Source: Pleomorphomonas sp. T1.2MG-36
GTDB lineage: Bacteria; Pseudomonadota; Alphaproteobacteria; Rhizobiales; Pleomorphomonadaceae
NCBI RefSeq assembly: GCF_950100655.1
Contig: NZ_CATNLY010000023.1
Coordinates: 888,542-952,541 of the forward strand
Length of the DNA stretch: 64,000 bases
Direction: 5' to 3'
A program made the position numbers and the translations under genes. This document shows, one piece after another, positions 55,836-63,889 of this stretch; positions within the stretch are counted from its first letter, which is position 1; each line of letters begins with the position of its first letter. Under the pieces are notes generated by a model. It made no database searches. It saw nothing but the letters and a program-made list of their open reading frames with translations, and had not been told where the DNA came from.

Positions 55836-57305
55836 ATGAACAGCATCGACGCATCCGCCCTCAACGGCCGCCCCCGGCCGCGAACCCGCATCCTGCAATG
55901 GGGCGAAGGCAACTTCCTGCGCGCCTTCGTCGACTGGAAGATCGACCGCATGAACGAGGCCGGCGGCCTCGACTGGGGCGTCGTCATCGTCCGGCCGATC
56001 GCCGAGGGCAACCCGCACTGGCTGAACGAGCAGGACGGGCTCTACACCGTGCTGTCGCGCGGCGTCGCCGACGACGGCTCCAAGGTGTCGGAAGCCCGCG
56101 TCGTCGGCTCGGTCTTGAAGGAGATCGGCGCCCACCAGCACTGGACCGAGGTGCTGGCTCTCGCCCGCGATCCGGAGATCACCGTCGTCATCTCCAACAC
56201 CACCGACGCCGGCATCGCCTATGTGCCGACGGTCAAGTACGCCGACGCCCCGCAGGCCTCCTTCCCGGGCAAGATGACGCGCCTCCTGCACGAGCGCTGG
56301 AAAGCCTTCGGCGGCAAGCCTGATGCCGGCTGGCAGATGATCGCCTGCGAGCTGATCGACCACAATGGCGACGAACTCCGCCGCATCGTGCTGCGCCACG
56401 CCGAGGAGTGGGGGCTGGAGGCCGCCTTCATCGCCTGGGTGAAGGAGGCCAACGCCTTCTACAACACGCTGGTCGACCGCATCGTGCCGGGCTACCCACG
56501 CGCCGATGCCGAGGCGATCGAGCGGGAGCTCGGTTACACCGACCGCTTCATGACCACCGGCGAGCTGTTCCACTTCTTCGTCATCGAGCGCCAGCCCGGC
56601 CAGCCGGAGCTGCGCCTGCCGCTGGCCACCCACGATCCCGACACCATCGTCGTGCCCGACGCCACGCCCTACAAGGCGCGCAAGGTGGCGATCCTCAACG
56701 GCGCCCACACCGCGCTCTGCGCCCTGAGCCTGATCTCCGGCGTTGCGACGGTGGGCGAGGCGGTGACCACCAAGGTGGGGGCGAAGTTCCTCGACCGGCT
56801 GCTCAACGAGGAGGTCATCCCCTTCCTGAGCCTGCCCCGGGACGAACTGCAAGCCTTCGCCGATGCGGTGCTGAGGCGCTTTGCCAATCCCTACATCCGC
56901 CACCTCTGGTACGACATCTCGCTCAACGGCCTCGTCAAGTACCAGACGCGCGACCTCGACCGGCTCCTCGCCTACATCGACCGCCACGGCAAGCCGGCGC
57001 CCTTGATGACGCTGGCGCTCGCCTCCTGGCTGGTGTTCTACCTCGGCCGCTTCAACGGTTCGGAGGCCTATCCGCCGCGCGACAGTGCCGACATCATCGC
57101 CAGGGTCAAGGCGATCGGCGCGCTCGACGACGGCACTCCCAAGGGTCGCGAGGCGATGGTTGCGGCCTATCTCGGCGAGAGCGCCTTCTGGGGCCGGTCG
57201 ATCGACACGCCGGCGCTCAGGACAGCCGTCCTCGCCGACGTCGCCGACCTCACCGCCGCACCGATGAGCATCGAGCGGCTGGGCCAGCTGATCGACGCCC
57301 GCTGA
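55836..57305 (+). CDS. uxaB: Tagaturonate reductase (altronate oxidoreductase)
   Basis: 489 aa. It is a member of the mannitol dehydrogenase family with the UxaB opening ILQWGEGNFLRAFVDWKIDRMNEAGGLDWGVVIVRP. The conserved centre is KVAILNGAHTALCALSLISGV, with the catalytic-region motif NPYIRHLWYDISLNGLVKYQTRDLDRL. It interconverts D-tagaturonate and D-altronate with NADH. It starts 16 bases after the dehydrogenase gene. UxaB rather than UxuB is preferred from the N-terminal signature and from uxaA downstream. Confidence 0.93.
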   Translation: MNSIDASALNGRPRPRTRILQWGEGNFLRAFVDWKIDRMNEAGGLDWGVVIVRPIAEGNPHWLNEQDGLYTVLSRGVADDGSKVSEARVVGSVLKEIGAHQHWTEVLALARDPEITVVISNTTDAGIAYVPTVKYADAPQASFPGKMTRLLHERWKAFGGKPDAGWQMIACELIDHNGDELRRIVLRHAEEWGLEAAFIAWVKEANAFYNTLVDRIVPGYPRADAEAIERELGYTDRFMTTGELFHFFVIERQPGQPELRLPLATHDPDTIVVPDATPYKARKVAILNGAHTALCALSLISGVATVGEAVTTKVGAKFLDRLLNEEVIPFLSLPRDELQAFADAVLRRFANPYIRHLWYDISLNGLVKYQTRDLDRLLAYIDRHGKPAPLMTLALASWLVFYLGRFNGSEAYPPRDSADIIARVKAIGALDDGTPKGREAMVAAYLGESAFWGRSIDTPALRTAVLADVADLTAAPMSIERLGQLIDAR

Positions 57306-57350
57306 ACGAGCCTATCTGATGGGGCGATGCCCTGTCCCCATATGTCAAAG

Positions 57351-57373
57351 ACCGGCGCTGTCGTGGCGCCGGT
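57351..57373 (+). promoter_or_regulatory. Hairpin between uxaB and uxaA
   Basis: ACCGGCGC (57351-57358) and GCGCCGGT (57366-57373) form a perfect 8-bp stem with a 7-base loop. The following TCCCTTG is not U-rich, so it is probably an RNA-processing or attenuating hairpin and not a full terminator. Confidence 0.5.
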
Positions 57374-57403
57374 TCCCTTGCCTCAGACTTCAGGATGAGA
57401 GCC

Positions 57404-58891
57404 ATGCCGCGCGTTCTCAAGATCCACCCCGATGACAGCGTCGCCGTCGCCCTCGAACCGCTCGCCAAGGGCACCGACATCCCCGCCTTCGGTCTCACGC
57501 TCCGCGACGACGTGCCGCAGGCGCACAAGTTCGCCCTGAAGGACATCGCCGCCGGCGACAAGGTGATCAAATACGGCGCGGTGATCGGCCTTGCCCGCGA
57601 GACGGTTCCCAAGGGCGCGCATGTCCACGTCCACAATCTCAAGACCGCGCTCGGCGACATCCTCGACTATCAATACGCCGGCAATGTCTCGGCCCGCCCC
57701 CAGAACGGCGGCCCGGTGCCGACGATATCGGCCTACGAGCGAGTGAACGGCGACATCGGCATCCGCAACGACCTCTACATCGTGCCGCTGGTCGGCTGCA
57801 TCAACGGCCTTGCCGACAACATCGCCAAGGCGGTGGAGAAGGAGGGCATGCTGCCCGAGGGCTCCAGCGTCACCGTCCTCTCCCACCCCTATGGCTGCTC
57901 GCAGCTCGGCGACGACCTCGCCAACACGCGCGGCATCCTGCAGAACTACGTGGCGCACCCCAATGCCGGTGGCGTGCTGGTGCTCGGTCTTGGCTGCGAG
58001 AACAACACCAAGGCCTACTTCCGGGAAGGCCTGGAGCTGCCCGACCCCGATCGCGTCCGCTTCCTGACCAGCCAGGAGGCCGGCGACGAGATGGCCGAGG
58101 CGCTGGCCCTCTGCCGCGAGCTGACGGCGAAGATGGCCGGCGACAGGCGGACCGAGGTCGGCGCCGACCGCCTTCGCATCGGTCTCAAGTGCGGCGGCTC
58201 GGACGGCTTCTCGGGCATCACCGCCAACCCGCTACTCGGCGCCTTCTCGGACTGGCTGACCGGCATCGGCGGCACCACCGTGCTGACCGAGGTGCCGGAG
58301 ATGTTCGGCGCCGAACAGCTGCTCATGGAGCGCTCGGAAAGCCGCGAGGTGTTCGACAAGACGGTGGCGCTGATCAACGACTTCAAGCGCTACTACGTCG
58401 ACAACAACCAGCCGATCTACGAGAACCCCTCGCCGGGCAACAAGGCGGGCGGCATCTCGACGCTGGAAGAAAAGTCGCTCGGCTGCACGCAGAAGGCCGG
58501 CCTCTCCACGGTGCGCGACGTGGTCGGCTACACCGGCAGGATCTCAAAGCCCGGCCTCAACCTTCTGTCGGCGCCGGGCAACGACGGCGTCGCCGTCACC
58601 GCGCTCGCCGCCTCGGGCTGTCACATGGTGCTGTTCACCACCGGACGCGGCACGCCGCTCGGCGGCGTCGTCCCCACCATGAAGATCGCCACCAACTCCG
58701 ACCTTGCCACCCGCAAGCCGCACTGGATCGACTTCGACGCCGGCCCCATCGCCACCGGACAGACCACCGTCGAGGGCCTCCGCGACAGCTTCGCAGATGC
58801 CGTCCTCCAGATCGCCTCCGGAAAGCCAACCAGAAACGAAACAAACCACATCAAGGAAATCGTCATATTCAAAACAGGGGTCACGCTGTGA
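57404..58891 (+). CDS. uxaA: Altronate dehydratase
   Basis: 495 aa, identical in length to E. coli UxaA. ATG 57404 is preferred to an ATG three codons upstream because AGGA then has proper spacing. The canonical motifs are all present: the SAF domain opening (VLKIHPDDSVAVAL), SHPYGCSQLGDD, ECGGSDG-like KCGGSDGFSGITANPLLG, VPEMFGAEQLLM, YENPSPGNKAGGISTLEEKSLGCTQKAG and WIDFDAGP. It removes water from D-altronate to give 2-keto-3-deoxygluconate. It overlaps the kinase gene by GTGA. Confidence 0.95.
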   Translation: MPRVLKIHPDDSVAVALEPLAKGTDIPAFGLTLRDDVPQAHKFALKDIAAGDKVIKYGAVIGLARETVPKGAHVHVHNLKTALGDILDYQYAGNVSARPQNGGPVPTISAYERVNGDIGIRNDLYIVPLVGCINGLADNIAKAVEKEGMLPEGSSVTVLSHPYGCSQLGDDLANTRGILQNYVAHPNAGGVLVLGLGCENNTKAYFREGLELPDPDRVRFLTSQEAGDEMAEALALCRELTAKMAGDRRTEVGADRLRIGLKCGGSDGFSGITANPLLGAFSDWLTGIGGTTVLTEVPEMFGAEQLLMERSESREVFDKTVALINDFKRYYVDNNQPIYENPSPGNKAGGISTLEEKSLGCTQKAGLSTVRDVVGYTGRISKPGLNLLSAPGNDGVAVTALAASGCHMVLFTTGRGTPLGGVVPTMKIATNSDLATRKPHWIDFDAGPIATGQTTVEGLRDSFADAVLQIASGKPTRNETNHIKEIVIFKTGVTL

Positions 58892-59832
58892 GAACCGGTC
58901 TAGCATCCGGAGACTTCGCGAGCATTGGCGAATGCATGGTGGAACTGTCGCCGACCGGCGACGGTCTCTACCGACAGGGCTTTGCCGGCGACACGCTGAA
59001 CACCGCCTGGTATGTCCGCGCGCTCGTTAGCCAAGTAGGGCGCAAGGTGCGCTACGTGTCGGCCGTTGGAACCGATGCGCTGTCGGAGACCATGCTCGGC
59101 TTCCTGTCGGATGCCGGCATAGACACCGGTTCGATAGCCAGGATCGACGACCGAACCGTGGGGCTCTACCTCATCACGCTCGTCGGCGCCGAGCGCTCGT
59201 TCACCTATTGGCGAAACAGCTCGGCCGCGCGGCGTCTTGCCGCCGATACCGAACGCCTGAGACGAGCGCTCGACGGCGTCGGCACGGCCTATCTCTCCGG
59301 CATCACGCTGGCCATTCTCGAACCCGAGGACCGGGCGAGATTGTTGTCCGTCCTGACGGACTTCCGGAAGAACGGCGGCGAGGTGGTGTTCGACCCCAAC
59401 ATCCGGCCGCGTCTCTGGGGCGATCGGGAGACCATGGCGCGGGTCACGACCGACGGATACAGGGCGGCGACCATTGCACTGCCGACCTTCCCCGACGAAG
59501 CCGACCTTTACGGCGACGCGTCGCCCGGCGATACGGCGAACCGCATTGCTGCCCTGGGCGTTCGCGAGGTTGCGGTGAAGAACGGACCCGACCCGGTGTT
59601 TCTGCGCGTCGCGGGCGACGCGGACGCCACCATTGCCGCAAGGACCGAGGTGCAACCGATCGACACCACCGGCGCCGGTGACAGCTTCAACGGCGGCTAC
59701 ATTGCCGCGCGCCTTGCCGGCCGCTCGCCAATCGAAGCCGCGACGCTCGGCCATGCCATCGCGGCGCGGGTGATCCGCCACCGTGGCGCTCTTGCACCTT
59801 TCGCAGCCGTCGCCGACCTCGCCACCCTCTAG
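58888..59832 (+). CDS. kdgK: 2-keto-3-deoxygluconate kinase
   Basis: 314 aa from GTG 58888, which overlaps the uxaA stop. PfkB-family markers are the N-terminal GECMVELSPTGDGLYRQGFAGDTLNTAWYVR, ERSFTYWRNSSAARRL and the catalytic DTTGAGDSFNGGYIAARL (anion hole and base Asp). The sugar-binding Asn/Tyr/Arg pattern fits KdgK. It phosphorylates KDG to KDPG for the aldolase encoded downstream. The stop codon lies inside the left end of the palindromic repeat at 59829. Confidence 0.93.
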   Translation: MRTGLASGDFASIGECMVELSPTGDGLYRQGFAGDTLNTAWYVRALVSQVGRKVRYVSAVGTDALSETMLGFLSDAGIDTGSIARIDDRTVGLYLITLVGAERSFTYWRNSSAARRLAADTERLRRALDGVGTAYLSGITLAILEPEDRARLLSVLTDFRKNGGEVVFDPNIRPRLWGDRETMARVTTDGYRAATIALPTFPDEADLYGDASPGDTANRIAALGVREVAVKNGPDPVFLRVAGDADATIAARTEVQPIDTTGAGDSFNGGYIAARLAGRSPIEAATLGHAIAARVIRHRGALAPFAAVADLATL

Positions 59833-59934
59833 AGCATGTCCGGCAAACCCAGGTTTGCCAACGCACTCTAGCTCTTTGTCTTCACGCAGCTCCGGACACA
59901 AGACCGGTACCCACTTTTGCTGGATCTGCTCTAA
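59829..59934. repeat. Rhizobiales-type intergenic palindromic repeat
   Basis: The outer ends CTAGAGCA (59829-59836) and TGCTCTAA (59927-59934) are inverted near-copies. Inside, GGCAAACC (59842-59849) and GGTTTGCC (59852-59859) form a perfect stem with a 2-base loop. A right-hand CCGGTACCCACTTTTGCTGG recalls the common GAGCATG...CCACTTTTGC repeats of Rhizobiales genomes. It occupies almost the whole kdgK-eda gap. Confidence 0.75.
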
Positions 59935-59952
59935 CCTTCGGAACAGGCACTC

Positions 59953-60585
59953 ATGTTCGACACGTCCGCCCTTCTCGCCGTTCTCCGCCGCGCGCCGGTG
60001 GTTCCGGTGCTGATCATCGACCGCCCGGAAGATGCCGTGCCGCTCGGCACCGCGCTGGTCAAGGGCGGCCTGCCGGCTCTGGAAGTGACGCTGCGCACCC
60101 CGGCGGCGCTCGACGCCATCCGGGCGATGAGCGCCATTCCCGGCGGCGTGGTCGGTGCCGGCACCGTGCTCGACCGTGCCCAGGCCGAGGCCGCCGTCGC
60201 GGCCGGCGCCAAGTTCCTGGTCAGCCCCGGCGCCACGCCCGATCTGCTCGACGCGGCGATCGAGCTCGACGTCCCGCTCCTGCCGGGCGTCGCCACGGCA
60301 TCGGAGGCGATGGTGGCACGCGACAAGGGCTACCGCATCGTCAAGTTCTTCCCGGCCGGTCCCGCCGGCGGACCGAAGTATTTGCAGGCGCTCGCCTCGC
60401 CGCTCGGCGAGATGGTGTTCTGCCCGACCGGCGGCGTCAGCCTCGACAACGCCACCGACTATCTCAAGCTGAAGAACGTCGTCTGCGTCGGCGGCTCCTG
60501 GGTGGCTCCGGCCGATGCCGTCAAGGCCGGCGACTGGGCGCGTATCGAGCAGCTGGCAAGGGAAGCCGCGGCGATCGCCGTTTAG
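59953..60585 (+). CDS. eda: KDPG (2-keto-3-deoxy-6-phosphogluconate) aldolase
   Basis: 210 aa, the usual length. The Schiff-base lysine is Lys131 in RIVKFFPAGPAGGPKYLQAL. Catalytic Glu44 and Arg48 are in LEVTLRTP, and the phosphate loop is FCPTGGVS. It cleaves KDPG to pyruvate and glyceraldehyde 3-phosphate, closing the pathway. A palindromic repeat separates it from kdgK, so it may be partly uncoupled from the operon. It converges on the GGDEF-EAL gene with a 37-base gap. Confidence 0.96.
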   Translation: MFDTSALLAVLRRAPVVPVLIIDRPEDAVPLGTALVKGGLPALEVTLRTPAALDAIRAMSAIPGGVVGAGTVLDRAQAEAAVAAGAKFLVSPGATPDLLDAAIELDVPLLPGVATASEAMVARDKGYRIVKFFPAGPAGGPKYLQALASPLGEMVFCPTGGVSLDNATDYLKLKNVVCVGGSWVAPADAVKAGDWARIEQLAREAAAIAV

Positions 60586-60622
60586 TGTCGTTTCTCCGAC
60601 TTCGCGGCTACGACGCCCTCGA

Positions 60623-62530
60623 TTATCCGGACAGGATTGCCAGAGCACTTTCGCCTCGATAGGGCGACCGCGCTTGCCTTGGTTGAACGATGTTGAAAGC
60701 CTCGGCGAAGTGCGTCGCGAGCATCGGCTTTCCGATCAGGTATCCCTGCCCCTCGGTGCAGCCCTGGCGCAGCAGGCTGTCGCGTTCGGGTTCGCGCTCG
60801 ATGCCCTCGGCAATCGTTTCCAGATCGAAGGCCTTGGCCATGTCGAGAATGGCCCGCACCACCGAAGCGTCCTTTTCCGAGACCAGCATGCCGTCGATGA
60901 AGGAACGGTCGATCTTGATGCGCGTCAGCGGATAGCGCTTCAACAGACTGAGCGAGGCAAAGCCCGTTCCGAAATCGTCGAAAGCGATGCCGACCCCGTG
61001 TTGCCGCAGTTCCTGTAGTGTCTCCAACACGAAGTCGTCGTGATCGAGCACGATGTTCTCGGTGATCTCTAGCTCGAGAGAGCTCGGAGGCAACCCATGC
61101 TTGTCTAGGGTTGCCATCACTTCCTCGGCGAAATCGCCGACCCGGAACTGCGCCCCGAACAGATTGACGCCCATGCGAAAGAACTTCATGCCGCTGCGCC
61201 GCCAGAGCGCGGCTTGGGCGCAGGCTTCGTCGAGCACCCACGACCCGACCGTCGGGGCCAGGGGACCGTGTTCGAGAGCCGGCAGAAAAGTCGCGGGGCT
61301 CAACAGCCCGCGCGTGGGATGTCGCCAGCGGATCAGGGCCTCGGCCCCGGTGAGCGCCCCGTCGGACAGGCGGATCTGGGGCTGATAGACAAGGAGAAAC
61401 TCGCCTTGCTTGACCGCCCGGTGGATCTCCATGCCATAAAGACGCCGCGCCGTGGCCTCCATGCGAAGAGACGGCTCGAAGACCAGCGATCTGCCGCGTC
61501 CGTTCGTCTTGGCCCTGAAAAGGGCGAGATCGGCGTTGCCAAGCAGCTCGATAGGATTGTTGGTGTGCAGAGGCGCAAGAGATACGCCGCAACTTGCCGC
61601 GACACGGATCTCCTGATCATCGACCATGATCGGCTTGCCAAGCTCGTCGCCTATGGCGTTGGAAACGATCAGAGCCTTTTGGGCATCGGTGACGCCGTTC
61701 AAAAGGATTGCGAACTCGTCGCCACCGATCCGCGCCACGATGCCGGCATCCCTGACGCAGCTTTCCAGGCGGTAGACGATCTCCCGCAGGATGCCATCGC
61801 CGACGGCGTGGCCGAGCGTATCGTTGATGTCCTTGAAGCCGTCGAGATCGATCATCACCACGGCAACGGCGGTCGGCTTCGCAAGTGCCTCTTCCACTTG
61901 GCGGAAAAACTGACCGCGGTTGGCGAGCCCGGTGAGCATGTCGAAGTTGGCCAGCCGGTAAAGCTCCCCAGCGTCGCCTTGATAGGCCGCCGTATCCCTC
62001 AATCCACCGGACTGGACGGCTCGCTCGGCGGACACTTCGATCCGCCGCAACTCCAACCTGTCGGCCGCCATGTTCGCCAGTTCGCGCAGGCGGCTCATGT
62101 CGTCCGAAGTGAAATCCTGATGCGGCTTGCTGTCGATCACGCAGAGCGCGCCCAGCGGCAAACCGCCGGCGGAAAGCAGAGGCACGCCCGCGTAGAAGCG
62201 CAGGTTGGCCGATCCGGTCACCAAGGGATTGTCGTGGAACCGCTCGTCGGAGGTCGCATCCGGAACGACCATCACGCCATCCTGGGTGATGGCGTGCGCA
62301 CAGAAGGACACATCGCGGCTCATGTCGACTTCGCCGACGCCGATGCTGGCCGCGAAGAAAACATGATCGCTTCCGATCATGTTTACTGCGGCAACCGGCA
62401 TACCGAACATGCGCGCCGCGATCCGGACCACGGAGTCCAGACTGAGCAGCGGCTTTTCATCGACGAGCCCATACTCGGACAGGGCCTGCAGCCGTTCCAC
62501 CTCTGTCGGCAATACCGGAGGACACTTCAT
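60623..62530 (-). CDS. GAF-GGDEF-EAL cyclic-di-GMP signalling protein
   Basis: 635 aa from ATG 62528-62530; ATG 62551 is an alternative. The GAF domain (~10-160) has SFCAHAITQDGVMVVPDATSDERF and FYAGVPLLSAGGLPLGALCVID. The GGDEF domain (~185-350) keeps the full active motif (ARIGGDEFAILL). The EAL domain (~365-615) keeps TGAEALIRW, the metal site EITENIVLD and IAFDDFGTGFASLSLLKRYP. Both enzymatic motifs are intact, so it may both make and break c-di-GMP. No membrane helix is seen, so GAF senses a cytosolic signal. Confidence 0.95.
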   Translation of the reverse strand: MKCPPVLPTEVERLQALSEYGLVDEKPLLSLDSVVRIAARMFGMPVAAVNMIGSDHVFFAASIGVGEVDMSRDVSFCAHAITQDGVMVVPDATSDERFHDNPLVTGSANLRFYAGVPLLSAGGLPLGALCVIDSKPHQDFTSDDMSRLRELANMAADRLELRRIEVSAERAVQSGGLRDTAAYQGDAGELYRLANFDMLTGLANRGQFFRQVEEALAKPTAVAVVMIDLDGFKDINDTLGHAVGDGILREIVYRLESCVRDAGIVARIGGDEFAILLNGVTDAQKALIVSNAIGDELGKPIMVDDQEIRVAASCGVSLAPLHTNNPIELLGNADLALFRAKTNGRGRSLVFEPSLRMEATARRLYGMEIHRAVKQGEFLLVYQPQIRLSDGALTGAEALIRWRHPTRGLLSPATFLPALEHGPLAPTVGSWVLDEACAQAALWRRSGMKFFRMGVNLFGAQFRVGDFAEEVMATLDKHGLPPSSLELEITENIVLDHDDFVLETLQELRQHGVGIAFDDFGTGFASLSLLKRYPLTRIKIDRSFIDGMLVSEKDASVVRAILDMAKAFDLETIAEGIEREPERDSLLRQGCTEGQGYLIGKPMLATHFAEAFNIVQPRQARSPYRGESALAILSG

Positions 62531-63094
62531 AGACCCCGCTCCCGAGCGCATCCGTGAGAGAGCATCATGCCTGCGCGTTTGATGCCGTGACCTTACACTG
62601 CGCGCGCCCGCTTCCGACATTCAAAGACCGGCCCATGCTGGGGAAACATGCTCCGTCCCTCAAGTAGCGAAAAGGTACTATTGCAACCTCTTCGTCAACG
62701 AATGGTTCACTTGGCGAGTGAGGGTGTACGCGGCTTAGGAGCCGAGTGTTGCAATGCAGGTCGGATGGGGTGCCGTAACCGCCTTGGTGTGACCTATGCA
62801 AGCTGTGCTCTTACCTCGCCATGTCCCAAGTCGGTTACGCGTGGCTGGAACTGATATAGGTGGTAGTGTTCGATCCGAAAGCACACCGGCATCCCTGACA
62901 ATCATAACGGTCTTAGCGCAGCGGACATGTGCTATAATGACAGTTAGCGAACGTTCGGTATTGCGCGCAATTTGCCGGGATAAAGCGGGATGATCCGGGA
63001 TAGAGCGGCAGAGAACGCTTAGCATAGCCGCTGTTTGAATCAACAAGGGAAATTTGCCCAAACATTCCGGCTACCGAAAGCAGTTGCAGAATAC
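62531..63094. other. Intergenic region at the margin of a mobile element
   Basis: About 560 bases without a supported gene and with lower, uneven GC. It contains three tandem 10-base units beginning GGGAT (62978-63007). No strong homology to known elements is recognised. It probably marks the junction between chromosome backbone and the mobile segment to the right. Confidence 0.45.
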
Positions 63095-63238
63095 TCAGCA
63101 AGGGGACATTTTGTCCGCGCGGCGGTAGAAGTTTGTGCCATCGCCACTGAGGGAGATCAGCGCCCTCCAGCCGCCTGCATACCGCACATACATAGTCCAC
63201 CGGACCGCATCGGTGCTGTTACGACCTATCGGCAGCAT
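63095..63238 (-). CDS. Possible 47-residue protein downstream of the XRE regulator
   Basis: MLPIGRNSTDAVRWTMYVRY begins the frame, which ends KMSPC. The stretch WRALISLSGDGTNFYRRADK has the look of a real folded segment, such as the tail of a longer protein. The start overlaps the XRE gene end by 20 bases and has no clear ribosome site. The stop lies in an inverted repeat GGACA-TTT-TGTCC (63104-63116). It may be a fragment of an element-borne gene. No family is recognised. Confidence 0.3.
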   Translation of the reverse strand: MLPIGRNSTDAVRWTMYVRYAGGWRALISLSGDGTNFYRRADKMSPC

Positions 63239-63467
63239 CTCGTATGCGAATGCCCGGCGCGTCTTCAGGGGAGCCAACAAACTCCACCCCCGCAGCTTCA
63301 AGCGCCGTCAGGACCGCCACAAGCGTCGCTGATCGACTTGGAGGGATCCCATCGACGAGCTCAAAACGTTTGATAGTCTGTTGTCCCACGCCGGCCAAGC
63401 GAGCCAGCTCAGCAGACGACATACGAAGCGCTGCTCGAGCCGCCCTAATTTGAAGCCCCGTGATCAT
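63219..63467 (-). CDS. Small XRE-family helix-turn-helix regulator
   Basis: 82 aa. The HTH covers most of the N-terminal half: LQIRAARAALRMSSAELARLAGVGQQTIKRFE. A short tail (TALEAAGVEFVGSPEDAPGIRIRD) follows, as in single-domain XRE regulators common on integrative elements. It is divergent from the truncated recombinase gene with only 44 bases between starts, so it may control that gene or itself. It has no recognisable toxin partner. Confidence 0.85.
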   Translation of the reverse strand: MITGLQIRAARAALRMSSAELARLAGVGQQTIKRFELVDGIPPSRSATLVAVLTALEAAGVEFVGSPEDAPGIRIRDAADRS

Positions 63468-63511
63468 TGGACTTGAATTAGTGGTTCTTTTGGTACCATA
63501 TCAGAAGCCAA

Positions 63512-63889
63512 ATGGATCAATTATCTGCCCCCAACCAAGTCGCCACGTCGAATGCGCTCACTTGGCACGAAGCCATAGACCGCCTCGAAGGAGCATACTC
63601 TGAACAAACACTTCGAAGCTATCGGTCTGATTTCGCGATCTTCGACAGTTGGTGCGTTGCCAACAACCTTTGCTCATTGCCAGCTTCGCCCGGTGCGCTT
63701 GCCGCCTTCATTGCAGCCCAAGCTCCTGAGCTTGCCGCCAATACGCTACGCCGTCGCTTAGCTGGCATACGAAAAGTTCATCGTTTGTTCCATTTTCAGA
63801 ATCCCGCCGAGAACGAGGAAGTTCTAATTGCCATGCGTCGTGCGCTCCGGTCCAAGCCGGGCCGCCCTCGCCAAGCCCTAGGTGTTTGA
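63512..63889 (+). pseudogene. Tyrosine recombinase/integrase, truncated by an IS insertion
   Basis: 125 codons encode only the N-terminal SAM-like DNA-binding domain: EAIDRLEGAYSEQTLRSYRSDFAIFDSWC, then NTLRRRLAGIRKVHRLFHF and RRALRSKPGRPRQALG. The catalytic domain with the R-H-R-Y residues is absent. The last in-frame residues come from the left end of an IS481-family element beginning at 63883, inserted after CCTAGG. The remainder of the gene probably resumes beyond the element, outside the window. Before disruption it was a phage- or island-type integrase. Confidence 0.85.

Noticed and set aside
58900..60648. 582-codon minus-strand open frame opposite kdgK and eda
   Set aside because: It spans two well-defined plus-strand genes and the palindromic repeat. 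Its translation has no recognisable domain.
62735..63061. 108-codon minus-strand open frame in the right-hand gap
   Set aside because: Composition and residue pattern look random, no ribosome site is present, and it crosses the GGGAT tandem units.
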